Below are positions 13,900 to 20,106 of a stretch of DNA of 21,315 nucleotides, one piece after another; positions within the stretch are counted from its first letter, which is position 1, and each line of letters starts with the position of its first letter. Position numbers and translations under genes: made by a program. Location: the IMG/VR virus record IMGVR_UViG_3300048833_000492, positions 1-21,315 of that record; one strand, written 5' to 3'. The notes under the pieces were generated by a model. It had not been told where the DNA came from, did not search any database, and was given only the letters and a program-made list of their open reading frames with translations. Source of the stretch: a virus.

Positions 13900-14542
13900 G
13901 GCCATCCTCGCCCACGACTGCCCGCACTGCCGAACAGCGCACGTTTCTCTTGAGATAAAATTTGGGGTTTCCCACACTAATGGTAGTGGAGTGGTCGGCC
14001 TCCTGTGTCCAAAATGCCAGTTCCCGAGCGCAGCTCACATCTTGCGAACAGACCCGCTGCCGAACACCGATTATTATTTCATAACTGTTGTTCGGAAGGA
14101 CGGAGACCCTCAGGATAAAAACTATCGTGTCATAGAATTCTGGCCTGCAGTTCCTGCGCCAGTCATCCCGCAACACCTGCCGGAAAGCGTCGAGCGTGCC
14201 GCCCTTCAGGCCGAGCGCAACTTCGGAATCGCCGGAAATGAGGATGCCGCCGCGATGATGTATCGGCGCGCCATGGAGACGGGCCTGCGCATTCGGTACC
14301 CGGAGGTCAACGGCTCGCTGTTCCAACGCATCGAGCAACTCGTCGCGTCGCGCGAACTCCCGGCAGCCATGGGGGAATGGGCGCACGAAGTCCGCCTTGG
14401 CGGCAACGGCGCTGCACATGACGAGGAGGGAGTGACGCCGGAGGACGTGAAGGCCATTCGCGGCTTCACCGACACGTTGCTGCGCTACATCTTCACCTTG
14501 CCGGAAGAAATCCGGCTTCGGCGCGAGGCTCGGCAGGCTTAA
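13898..14542 (+). CDS. DUF4145-domain protein, plus-strand cassette (moron-like)
   Basis: The 214-residue protein opens with a zinc-ribbon pair: HDCPHCRTAHV and LLCPKCQFP. From about residue 95 it shows the DUF4145 pattern: PESVERAALQAERNFGIAGN, EDAAAMMYRRAMETGLRIRY, RIEQLVASRELPAAMGEWAH and RLGGNGAAHDEEGVTPEDVK, the GN-x-AAHD motif being characteristic and similar to HEPN-type active-site regions. DUF4145 proteins occur alone or beside restriction and other defence genes; activity is unproven. It points against the leftward early operon and is flanked by 12 bases to the gene at 14554, with more AT-rich sequence around 13950-14160, which suggests a moron cassette. Start 13898 is chosen for the domain opening; 13886 is possible and no ribosome binding site is clear. 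Confidence 0.75.
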   Translation: MAILAHDCPHCRTAHVSLEIKFGVSHTNGSGVVGLLCPKCQFPSAAHILRTDPLPNTDYYFITVVRKDGDPQDKNYRVIEFWPAVPAPVIPQHLPESVERAALQAERNFGIAGNEDAAAMMYRRAMETGLRIRYPEVNGSLFQRIEQLVASRELPAAMGEWAHEVRLGGNGAAHDEEGVTPEDVKAIRGFTDTLLRYIFTLPEEIRLRREARQA

Positions 14543-14553
14543 GGGCCCGCTCA

Positions 14554-14841
14554 TCACGCAATCTCCCGTTCACGCGCGCCCAGCGGCGCCAGCGACGCGC
14601 GCAGGGGCTCGATGGAGGTCGGCCGCACGGGGCGGAAATGGGCGGAGAGAAACCAGATCTCCGGGCCGAAGGGCTCCAGATGCAGGAACACCCCGCCGCC
14701 GAACGGCTTGAGGTCGGCAATGATGTAGACGCAGCCGGAGACCGGCAGCGGGATAGGCGGGGCGTCCTGCCCCGCCCTCACCCACCCGTCATCGACGCAC
14801 TCGACCATCTGGCCGGCGCGAAAGGCGCAGAAGCCGGTCAT
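14554..14841 (-). CDS. Small phage protein, unknown, SH3-like composition
   Basis: The 95-residue protein starts at ATG 14841 with GGAGGG 9 bases upstream (a 14865 start would lack this). It reads MTGFCAFRAGQMVECVDDGW, then SGCVYIIADLKPFGGGVFLH, LEPFGPEIWFLSAHFRPV. The pattern of a short beta-barrel-like protein beginning with GQMVECVDDGW is common among small proteins of alphaproteobacterial phages, of unknown function. It precedes the DUF4145 cassette in the leftward operon. Nothing indicates an enzymatic role. Confidence 0.65.
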   Translation of the reverse strand: MTGFCAFRAGQMVECVDDGWVRAGQDAPPIPLPVSGCVYIIADLKPFGGGVFLHLEPFGPEIWFLSAHFRPVRPTSIEPLRASLAPLGAREREIA

Positions 14842-14972
14842 GGCGCATCGCCCTCCGTGCTGCACGAAGACGCAGGCGCAACCGGGGCTGGTGTGTCACA
14901 GTGGTGGGGATGGCCGGCGCCAACCGCGCCATCCCCTTTCATCCCCGCGTCAGGCGCACACGGAGACGAAAC

Positions 14973-15194
14973 ATGGACCTCTTCGACAATGCCGAGATCG
15001 CCGTCCCCTGTCCGCAATGCGGGCACGAGAACAAGGAGACGCTCGGTCGGCTCAAGCACGACCCGCAAATCGTCTGCGGCGGCTGCGCCGAAGTCATCAC
15101 GATCGACAGTTCGGAACTGAAAGAGAGCCTCCAGGCCGTCGACAAGAAGCTGGCCGACTTCCGGCGAAATCTGTCCCGCCTCGGCAAGCGCTAG
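14973..15194 (+). CDS. Small zinc-ribbon protein
   Basis: The 73-residue protein starts at ATG 14973, with GGAG 8-9 bases upstream, and reads MDLFDNAEIAVPCPQCGHEN, KETLGRLKHDPQIVCGGCAE. The CPQC and CGGC pairs, 19 residues apart, form a zinc ribbon; the rest is a charged helix ending RRNLSRLGKR. It is on the strand opposite to the leftward early operon. A small GCGGGC/GCCCGC hairpin at 15198-15213 follows its stop but has no U-run. Function is unknown; a DNA- or protein-binding adaptor is plausible. The minus-strand frame opposite is rejected because it lacks such conserved signature. Confidence 0.7.
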   Translation: MDLFDNAEIAVPCPQCGHENKETLGRLKHDPQIVCGGCAEVITIDSSELKESLQAVDKKLADFRRNLSRLGKR

Positions 15195-15257
15195 CAGGCG
15201 GGCCGTCGCCCGCTCGGCCGGCCGTGCATCGAAGCAAAGTCTCAGACGAGAGGGAGC

Positions 15258-15302
15258 GCTCATCCCAACACCTCCGGGTGATTGGCATTTTCGGGGGAAG
15301 CC
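15258..15302 (-). repeat. 45-bp direct repeat, left copy
   Basis: This copy matches 15854-15898 at 44 of 45 positions (one mismatch near the right end). On the minus strand it encodes the end PENANHPEVLG, a TGA and an overlapping ATG. The copies flank a 551-base cassette and its presence at both ends marks an insertion or duplication event between cro and the next leftward gene. Confidence 0.9.
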
Positions 15303-15381
15303 TTAGGCTCGGCTGTCGAAAGGGCCGGGCAGGCATCGCAAAGCCGTCCGATGCCAAGGCTGGCGATCAGGTAGATGTCCA

Positions 15382-15852
15382 ATGCGCAGAGACTTCGGGA
15401 ACGGGTTTGAAGTTCCGCTACTAGGCGATTTCGGGTGTGCTCAACTACGCCCCCAAGGCGTTCGGTTGACCCTTCACCTTCCAGCTCTTCGAAGCGGCCC
15501 CGAAGAACCGCTAGCAGAACTGAAGGTGATCCTTCTGGACGATACGGCAGATGATCTTGCCGGCTCGCTCGCACGTCTGCATCGCAGCGCGGCAAAAGCC
15601 CGTCCGCACCATCTGCTTGCCCCTGTGGATCTGCCTTGGCCAGCCCATGCCTCTCCAGCGACGGACTACACATGCTGGCGCATCCGCGACGGAGGCATTC
15701 TCGTGCAGTTCGATCTTCTTCCCAGCCGAGCGGCGCTGGAAACAGGCGAGCGTCAGCCTCTCGTAATAGAGTTGTCAGACGACGACGCTGCTGCTCTCGC
15801 CGATGCGCTTCGGCGGACCCTTGATCCGGAAGGCGCACATCCTGCCGAATGA
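15382..15852 (+). CDS. Unknown protein in repeat-flanked cassette
   Basis: On the plus strand, an ATG at 15382 opens 156 residues that end just before the right 45-bp repeat. The C-terminal half looks protein-like, with YTCWRIRDGGILVQFDLLPS and LVIELSDDDAAALADALRRT, an amphipathic strand-then-helix pattern. The first 30 residues are less convincing, so the start may be further in. No family was recognised. The opposite strand is also open for 199 residues (15260-15859), starting at ATGA of cro, but that translation is Arg/Cys-rich and looks like a shadow. Only one is likely real; the plus-strand version is preferred with modest confidence. Confidence 0.45.
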   Translation: MRRDFGNGFEVPLLGDFGCAQLRPQGVRLTLHLPALRSGPEEPLAELKVILLDDTADDLAGSLARLHRSAAKARPHHLLAPVDLPWPAHASPATDYTCWRIRDGGILVQFDLLPSRAALETGERQPLVIELSDDDAAALADALRRTLDPEGAHPAE

Positions 15853-15853
15853 G

Positions 15854-15898
15854 GCTCATCCCAACACCTCCGGGTGATTGGCATTTTCGGGGGGAGCC
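15854..15898 (-). repeat. 45-bp direct repeat, right copy
   Basis: This copy forms the 3-prime end of the cro-like gene (residues PENANHPEVLG and stop). The left copy at 15258-15302 repeats the same coding end, so the natural junction of cro with its next gene has apparently been duplicated around an inserted segment. Confidence 0.9.
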
Positions 15899-16128
15899 GC
15901 ACCGCCTAAGAGTTGAGGCGCACCGGCGGTATGCGCCGCGACAAGAGCCGCGTGCGTGATCTCGCGAACGTTGCGCTGGGTCGATGCATCGAGGATGGCG
16001 GCCCAGTAGCGCACGGGAACAGAGCCACGCCGGCGCATGGAAGCCGCATGCTCTGTGCTTTTCCCGATGATGCGGCCGACTTCGGCCGGGCCGCCGAGAA
16101 GGTGAAAGATGTCATCAACGGTCATCAT
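15856..16128 (-). CDS. Cro-like HTH regulator
   Basis: The 90-residue protein begins MMTVDDIFHLLGGPAEVGRI at ATG 16128 (16125 is equally possible). An HTH of the Cro/YdaS-like type covers about residues 5-45: LLGGPAEVGRIIGKSTEHAA, SMRRRGSVPVRYWAAILD. It is transcribed divergently from the CI-like repressor with its promoter (TTGACC, 17-base spacer, TACTGT) lying in between. It is expected to repress the repressor gene and allow lytic development. The final residues come from the duplicated 45-bp repeat, so they are not a conserved functional part. It is the first gene of the leftward early transcript. Confidence 0.8.
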   Translation of the reverse strand: MMTVDDIFHLLGGPAEVGRIIGKSTEHAASMRRRGSVPVRYWAAILDASTQRNVREITHAALVAAHTAGAPQLLGGAAPPENANHPEVLG

Positions 16129-16136
16129 GGCGCGCG

Positions 16137-16177
16137 ACAGTACGTTTCGCACCGTCCACGGTCAAGGCGAAACGTAC
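16137..16177. promoter_or_regulatory. Leftward early promoter and divergent CI/Cro operator
   Basis: On the minus strand TTGACC (16165-16160), a 17-base spacer and TACTGT (16142-16137) form a sigma-70 promoter for cro. GTACGTTTCGC at 16140-16150 and its exact inverse GCGAAACGTAC at 16167-16177 form an 11-bp inverted repeat, one arm covering the -10 end and the other lying just upstream of -35. The same half-site occurs at the rightward promoter, supporting it as the repressor binding sequence. Confidence 0.8.
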
Positions 16178-16201
16178 AGGGCGTTTTGTTACGCATTAGG
16201 G

Positions 16202-16867
16202 ATGGAAGACGAACCTCACGAACGCCTCCGGGCTGCCCGTCGGGCAGCAGGCTTTGCCGAAGCAACCGACGCGGCGCATGCCTTCGGCTGGAATGAAAAC
16301 ACCTACCGGAGCCACGAGAACGGACAGCGCGGCCTGCGCCGCGATGTGGCCGAACGCTACGCCAAGCGACTGCGGGTAAGCGCCGGCTGGCTGTTGACCG
16401 GCGAAGGAACCATGGAGCTGCGCAATGTGGTTGCCATCATGGGCAGGATAGGCGCCGGCGCGGAAATCATTCCCGACGACGAGCAAATCCCGCCGGAAGG
16501 TCTCTATGAAATTGAGGTGCCCTTCCAGCTGCCAGACGACGCCATCGCCTTTGAAATCACCGGCGAATCCATGTGGCCCCGCTATGACAATGGCGATGTG
16601 ATCCTGTGCTGGCGCCAGGGCATCCAGCCTGCCGAAATCCTTGGGTGGGAAGCGGCGGTTAAGACGGCCGACGGTCGCCGCTATCTCAAGCGCGTCCTAA
16701 AGGGCTCGCAGCCAAATACTTACGATCTGGAGAGCCACAATGCGCCGCCGATCCGGGGCGTGCGGCTTGAGTGGTGCGCCGCCGTTCATTCCGTCATCCG
16801 ATCAGGCCAATGGCGGCGGCTCGATGCATCTGCGCGAGGGCGAGCGCTTCGGAAAATGACCAAGTGA
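16202..16867 (+). CDS. CI-like S24/LexA-type phage repressor
   Basis: The 221-residue protein binds early operators and keeps the lysogen silent. Residues 5-60 carry an HTH: HERLRAARRAAGFAEATDAA, HAFGWNENTYRSHENGQRGL, ending with RLRVSAGWLLTGEG. The C-terminal S24 domain has the autocleavage set: Ala-Gly near 85-86 (GRIGAGAE), catalytic Ser123 in FEITGESMWPRYDNGD, and Lys163 in RRYLKRVLKG, so RecA-induced self-cleavage is expected. ATG 16202 is chosen; the longer frame from 16109 would run through the operator. There is little or no ribosome binding site, so the transcript may be leaderless. It ends 2 bases before the convergent zinc-ribbon gene. Confidence 0.9.
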   Translation: MEDEPHERLRAARRAAGFAEATDAAHAFGWNENTYRSHENGQRGLRRDVAERYAKRLRVSAGWLLTGEGTMELRNVVAIMGRIGAGAEIIPDDEQIPPEGLYEIEVPFQLPDDAIAFEITGESMWPRYDNGDVILCWRQGIQPAEILGWEAAVKTADGRRYLKRVLKGSQPNTYDLESHNAPPIRGVRLEWCAAVHSVIRSGQWRRLDASARGRALRKMTK

Positions 16868-16869
16868 CC

Positions 16870-17325
16870 TTAGAGCTTTAGGTCGACCAACGTCCAAGTT
16901 TTCCGGGCAGGGTCATCAAGCTCAACCACGGCCCTGTAGTTGCTCCGCAGCTTGGCGGAGAAGCTGTTCTCCGCATCGACATAGCCGTCGACCCTATAGC
17001 GGGGCCGCGCACCATCGAGCCGGACAACGGACGTTTCCCGGCTGTCGCTGCAGTCGCTGAAACTGGCAGTTGACGGCGCTTTGAGGGTGCGTCGCACATA
17101 CTCGATTGCAACCCAACAGGCGGAGGCCGCTTGCGCAAGTGCAGGGTCGTCCCCGCTGGTTGTGGTCTCGCGCGTTGCCATCCATGCGAACGCTCCGCCG
17201 AACAGGGCCAGAGCGATGATAGCCGCCACGCCGTTGGAAGACCTGCGCCGCGCGCCACAGTGAATGCATCGATCCGCGCTTGATCCGACCATCTGGCCGC
17301 AATCGCGGCATTTAACTATCCCCAT
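16870..17325 (-). CDS. Zinc-ribbon membrane protein next to repressor
   Basis: The 151-residue protein starts at ATG 17325 (G-rich ribosome binding site) with a zinc ribbon MGIVKCRDCGQMVGSSADRC, IHCGARRR, followed by a single transmembrane segment GVAAIIALALFGGAFAWMA (about 33-51), and an extracytoplasmic or cytoplasmic domain with two Cys (ACWVAIEYV, FSDCSDSRE). The last part, RYRVDGYVDAENSFSAKLRS, has an immunity- or lipoprotein-associated beta pattern. It converges on the CI-like gene and diverges from the rightward operon, the position of lysogenic conversion or superinfection-exclusion genes, but no family was recognised and this role is a guess. A longer start at 17382 exists but lacks support. 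Confidence 0.7.
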   Translation of the reverse strand: MGIVKCRDCGQMVGSSADRCIHCGARRRSSNGVAAIIALALFGGAFAWMATRETTTSGDDPALAQAASACWVAIEYVRRTLKAPSTASFSDCSDSRETSVVRLDGARPRYRVDGYVDAENSFSAKLRSNYRAVVELDDPARKTWTLVDLKL

Positions 17326-17392
17326 GCCCACCCCCGAATAATCGGCCTGATTGTAGCCATCTCGATCGCAAGCCCCAAGCACATCGGCGCGC

Positions 17393-17434
17393 TGTACGTT
17401 TTGTGTTGACGCTCGCCTGTACGTTTCGTATCGT
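17393..17434 (+). promoter_or_regulatory. Rightward early promoter with two operator half-sites
   Basis: TTGACG (17406-17411), a 17-base spacer and TATCGT (17429-17434) form a promoter for the operon starting at 17472. TGTACGTTTTG (17393-17403) lies just upstream of -35 and TGTACGTTTCG (17418-17428) inside the spacer, in direct orientation and 25 bases apart. They share the GTACGTTT core with the cro-CI operator, so this promoter is expected to be repressed in the lysogen. Confidence 0.75.
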
Positions 17435-17471
17435 CCGCCCCCATCACCCCTTGCGTTGATGGGAGCACACC

Positions 17472-17744
17472 ATGCCCAGCCCCTTCCTGCCCACGTCCGC
17501 CCTCGCGCTGCCGCCCCATGAGGCCGGCGCCATTTGCGACCGCGTGTCCGCCGCCGTGCGGGCTGAAGCCTATACCGACACGGTCGAGCGTCTTGCCCGC
17601 GAGATTGAGGGCATCATCGCCCGCCAGGGCAGCATGCAGGAGGAAGACCTGCTGACGCTTGGCTGGTCCAAGCCCGCGCTGGTCGAGACGCTGCCGGACG
17701 CGCTGGAAACTGTCCGCGCCCGCGCCTCTCGCCATCTCTCCTGA
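17472..17744 (+). CDS. Unknown small protein, first gene of rightward early operon
   Basis: The 90-residue protein starts at ATG 17472 with GGGAG 7 bases upstream. It is mainly helical: PPHEAGAICDRVSAAVRAEA, YTDTVERLAREIEGIIARQG, MQEEDLLTLGWSKPALVETL. No domain was recognised. It lies directly behind the repressor-controlled promoter and before a strong terminator (17795-17836), the position of lambda N, so an antiterminator or early regulator is conceivable, but it lacks the Arg-rich motif of N. The role therefore remains unassigned. Confidence 0.7.
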   Translation: MPSPFLPTSALALPPHEAGAICDRVSAAVRAEAYTDTVERLAREIEGIIARQGSMQEEDLLTLGWSKPALVETLPDALETVRARASRHLS

Positions 17745-17761
17745 GCCTCCTCCCAGGGCGC

Positions 17762-17790
17762 GCCCGGCGGTTCCTCCTTGGCCGCCGGGC
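17762..17790 (+). terminator. Hairpin after the first early gene (structure without U-run)
   Basis: GCCCGGCGG (17762-17770) pairs with CCGCCGGGC (17782-17790) around an 11-base loop. There is no immediate U-run. It precedes a stronger hairpin by 4 bases and could act with it or be an RNA structure for antitermination. Confidence 0.5.
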
Positions 17791-17794
17791 ACTC

Positions 17795-17836
17795 GCCGGG
17801 GCGCGTGTTTCATACCTGAGCCCCACGCGCCCCGGC
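17795..17836 (+). terminator. Strong rho-independent terminator inside rightward operon
   Basis: The 13-base arm GCCGGGGCGCGTG (17795-17807) pairs perfectly with CACGCGCCCCGGC (17824-17836) around a 16-base loop and is followed by TCTTTCATT. It separates the first small gene from the rest of the operon, as a tR1-type terminator would, so downstream genes need read-through or antitermination, or another promoter. Confidence 0.8.
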
Positions 17837-17986
17837 TCTTTCATTCCCGCAGCGAGAAAACGTCCTGTCCTCAGCGTGAGCCCAGAAGCCGCCCGGCGGC
17901 GATGAGGGCGAGCAACAGCGCGACACCTTGGGCGTGACAGCCGGAGAGACGGCAACCCATTCACCCAGCGCGGAGCGGAGCGAGCC

Positions 17987-18265
17987 ATGTCGCCGCCGAC
18001 TTTTCCCGAGATTAAGGGCATCGCCAATGCCGGCTTTCAGGCGCTGTGCGGCGAGACGGAGCGCCGCGAGGTGCCGGCGCAGCACGCCATTTCGACCATG
18101 CTCATCGCCATGGCGTACATGCTCGGCACCTATGCCTGCACGGTGAGCGTCGCCACCGGGCGCTCTGCCGAGGAGGTGATCGACGACATCACGGAAGGCG
18201 CCAGATGCGCCGCCGCCGATGCAAAGGACCTGCTGCGCGCCGGGACGCACGGAGCGGTGCAATGA
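17987..18265 (+). CDS. Unknown small protein
   Basis: The 92-residue protein starts at ATG 17987, with GGAG 9 bases upstream, following the terminator region. It reads MSPPTFPEIKGIANAGFQAL, then ISTMLIAMAYMLGTYACTVS, a possible short hydrophobic helix, and SAEEVIDDITEGARCAAADA. It might be a small membrane-associated or coiled helical protein; the hydrophobic part is borderline. Its end overlaps the next start as ATGA. No family was recognised. Confidence 0.7.
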   Translation: MSPPTFPEIKGIANAGFQALCGETERREVPAQHAISTMLIAMAYMLGTYACTVSVATGRSAEEVIDDITEGARCAAADAKDLLRAGTHGAVQ

Positions 18266-18567
18266 CCCTGCACACCCCGAAGACGCCCCGCCTTCCCTCC
18301 TCGGAGGACTTTCGCTGCTGCGGTTGCGGCGCCGCAGCGTTCGACGGCGTGAAGCCCTGCGGCTGCCCCACGATGGTGGGTGCGCGCGGCGGCTTCTCCC
18401 AGCGCGAGTACGTGGTCTTCAAGACCGAGACGCAGGCTCGGCGGCTCGCACTTTCCAACCTCATCAAGACCCACCTTCTCGGCGTCAGGCCGGATGATCA
18501 GGATCTCGTGCTCGAAGATCACGACTGGATGGAGATCGTCGCCGCTCTGGAAGGGGCAGCGCAATGA
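18262..18567 (+). CDS. Unknown protein with Cys cluster
   Basis: The 101-residue protein starts at ATG 18262 in ATGA overlap with the previous stop; longer in-frame starts lie inside that gene and are rejected. Early on it has CCGCGAAAFDGVKPCGC, a four- or five-Cys zinc-knuckle-like group, then TQARRLALSNLIKTHLLGVR and DDQDLVLEDHDWMEIVAALE, a helical acidic end. Its stop overlaps the next gene start. No family was recognised; a nucleic-acid-binding role is suggested only by the Cys cluster. Confidence 0.65.
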   Translation: MTLHTPKTPRLPSSEDFRCCGCGAAAFDGVKPCGCPTMVGARGGFSQREYVVFKTETQARRLALSNLIKTHLLGVRPDDQDLVLEDHDWMEIVAALEGAAQ

Positions 18568-19106
18568 CCCTGCACCTCCCCGCCGGCCTCCGCCGCCGCC
18601 TGCTGCGCGCCGCCCTCGCCGTCATGGCCCGCCGCCCGGCGGATATGCTCATCGGCGGGGCGGAGCGCCCCTATATGCGCCGCTGGTGGCTCCTGCCGCG
18701 CAACGCTCTCTTCAACATCTACCTGCACGATTTCCAGCGGGATGATGATGACCGCGCCTTGCACGATCACCCGTGGCCCTCGCTGTCCATCCTGCTGCAG
18801 GGCGATCTGATCGAAACCTATGCGCCCATCCCGGCACTGGCGGCGGAACCGGCGCATCAGCGCACCCGCCACCTCACGCCCGGCGCCATCGTCTGGCGCG
18901 GCCCGCGTTTCGCCCATCGGCTCGCGCTCACATGGTCGCCGCGCGCCATGGCGCCGCGTCCGGCCATCACCCTCTTCATCGTCGGCCCGCGTGTGCGCGA
19001 ATGGGGCTTCTGGTGCCCGAAAGGCAGCCCGGCCGGCGGCTGGATTCCGTGGAAGCGGTTTGTCTCGCCGGATGACCCCGGCGCCGTCGGCCCCGGCTGC
19101 GAGTGA
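18564..19106 (+). CDS. Cupin-like phage protein, unknown function
   Basis: The 180-residue protein has a recognisable phage-family pattern: ADMLIGGAERPYMRRWWLLP, NALFNIYLHDFQRDDDDRAL, HDHPWPSLSILLQGDLIETY and, later, PGAIVWRGPRFAHRLALTW. The HDHPW and FAHRL histidines with a glycine-rich turn fit a cupin-type double-stranded beta-helix that holds a metal ion. Similar proteins occur in many alphaproteobacterial phages with no known substrate. The start at 18564 overlaps the previous stop (ATGA). Activity, if any, cannot be inferred. Confidence 0.75.
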   Translation: MTLHLPAGLRRRLLRAALAVMARRPADMLIGGAERPYMRRWWLLPRNALFNIYLHDFQRDDDDRALHDHPWPSLSILLQGDLIETYAPIPALAAEPAHQRTRHLTPGAIVWRGPRFAHRLALTWSPRAMAPRPAITLFIVGPRVREWGFWCPKGSPAGGWIPWKRFVSPDDPGAVGPGCE

Positions 19107-19114
19107 GGCACCCC

Positions 19115-19237
19115 ATGCACGCCCCCTCGCCCATCACCGCCCGCGATATCGGCCTCGCCTTGCGTGAGGCCATGCCCTTCGCGGCCTTTTTCGGCTCCAT
19201 CGCCGTCGGCCTCGTCTGGGTCGGCATCCTGTCCTGA
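19115..19237 (+). CDS. Tiny membrane protein (40 residues)
   Basis: From ATG 19115 (GAGG 7 bases upstream) the frame encodes a short N-terminus [20 protein letters not shown], then a transmembrane helix [20 protein letters not shown] reaching the stop. Length, spacing (8 bases after the cupin-like gene) and ribosome binding site fit a real small gene. Small single-span phage proteins include holin-like, inhibitor and membrane-association factors; no assignment is possible. It is followed 17 bases later by another of the same kind. Confidence 0.55.
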   Translation: MHAPSPITARDIGLALREAMPFAAFFGSIAVGLVWVGILS

Positions 19238-19254
19238 GCGAGGAGGAGGCTCCC

Positions 19255-19368
19255 ATGCTCGCCTGCCTGCGCCGTCTCTCGCCATCCGCCCGCCTCGCCT
19301 GGGCGCTGTGGGGCATCGCCCTCAGCGGCGCCGTCGGCCTGCTGCTCGCTGCCAGCGCGGGGAGGTGA
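19255..19368 (+). CDS. Tiny membrane protein (37 residues)
   Basis: From ATG 19255, with GAGGAGGAGG 4-6 bases upstream, the frame encodes [20 protein letters not shown] then [17 protein letters not shown] and stop, a single membrane helix with a basic N-terminus. The strong ribosome binding site and tight packing (2 bases before the gapR-like start) make this a likely real gene. Its stop TGA overlaps the ribosome binding site of gapR (GGAGGTGAGC), suggesting coupling. Function unknown. Confidence 0.55.
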   Translation: MLACLRRLSPSARLAWALWGIALSGAVGLLLAASAGR

Positions 19369-19370
19369 GC

Positions 19371-19805
19371 ATGGCCAAATCCTCCGCAGCAAAGGGTCCC
19401 GTCGAGCGCTGGGGCAGCGAGGCGCCCCGGCCGCGCAAATCCACCAAGGCGACCGAAACCACGGCGGCGCTGGAGCAGGGGGCCGAACGGCCGAACGACC
19501 AGCCCGATGATGCGCCCTTGTCCGACGCCGCCGCCGGCTTCGCGAAGGGGCAGCTGAAATCCTTCATCGAGCGCATCGAGCGGCTGGAGGAGGAAAAGAA
19601 GACCATCGCCGACGACATCAAGGATGTCTTCGCCGAGGCGAAGGGCACGGGTTTCGACGTGAAGGCCCTGCGCGCCATCCTGCGCCTGCGCAAAGAGGAT
19701 GCCGACCAGCGCGCCGAGCATGCGGCGATTGTCGATCTCTACATGCAGGCGCTGGGCATGATCCCGTTCGAGCGCACCCCTCTCGGCCAGACGATGGAGG
19801 GGTGA
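19371..19805 (+). CDS. gapR: GapR-family (DUF2312) DNA-binding protein
   Basis: The 144-residue protein has an extended, disordered first 55 residues and then the GapR domain at about 58-130: [66 protein letters not shown]. GapR of Caulobacter is a tetrameric clamp that binds overtwisted DNA ahead of forks and supports replication and topoisomerase action. Conservation of the Lys/Arg-rich helices suggests DNA binding. ATG 19371 has GGAGGTGAGC directly upstream. It lies in the rightward early operon with DnaN; the leftward operon carries a DnaA homologue. Whether it works for phage replication or competes with host GapR is unknown. Confidence 0.85.
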   Translation: MAKSSAAKGPVERWGSEAPRPRKSTKATETTAALEQGAERPNDQPDDAPLSDAAAGFAKGQLKSFIERIERLEEEKKTIADDIKDVFAEAKGTGFDVKALRAILRLRKEDADQRAEHAAIVDLYMQALGMIPFERTPLGQTMEG

Positions 19806-19809
19806 GGCA

Positions 19810-20106
19810 ATGCGTCGATCTTGTCTCATCCCCTATGGCCACGAGGCCGAGCACGCGGCGGCGCTGGCGCGCGGGCTATCCCGGCTGCGCCGCGACTTCA
19901 TTGGCCAGGTCTGCCCGGTTTGTGCAGGGCAAGGGACTTATCGCCAGACCTACACGGCAGGGTGCGGCGGCGGGCACTTCAGCATGCCCGGCCCCTGCGA
20001 CTGCTGCGGCGAAACAGGCCTCCTGCAGAACGGTCGGCCGGCGCCGGACAGCGTCGTCCATCAGGTGCTCGTCGCCGCTTCCGATGGGGGCGGTCATGGT
20101 CACTGA
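19810..20106 (+). CDS. Zinc-finger protein, DnaJ-type cysteine repeats
   Basis: The 98-residue protein contains VCPVCAGQGTY and GPCDCCGETGLL, two CxxCxGxG-type repeats like the DnaJ central zinc domain, separated by a Gly-rich HFSMPG section. No J-domain is present. It starts at ATG 19810 with GGAGG 9-13 bases upstream, and 4 bases after the gapR stop. Such small Cys-rich proteins are frequent in phage early operons and are thought to bind proteins or nucleic acid, but this is not shown. It overlaps the next gene by 11 bases. Confidence 0.7.
   Translation: MRRSCLIPYGHEAEHAAALARGLSRLRRDFIGQVCPVCAGQGTYRQTYTAGCGGGHFSMPGPCDCCGETGLLQNGRPAPDSVVHQVLVAASDGGGHGH

Noticed and set aside
13643-14557. 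304-residue minus-strand frame
   Set aside because: Opposite the DUF4145 gene, lacks motifs and its end runs through the CII-like start region.
14838-15263. 141-residue minus-strand frame
   Set aside because: Its start resembles the original gene following cro, but most of it is the shadow of the plus-strand zinc-ribbon gene.
15260-15859. 199-residue minus-strand frame coupled to cro by ATGA
   Set aside because: The coupling and the final PENANHPEVLG come from the duplicated 45-bp repeat; the body is Arg/Cys-rich. It is kept only as an alternative to the plus-strand gene.
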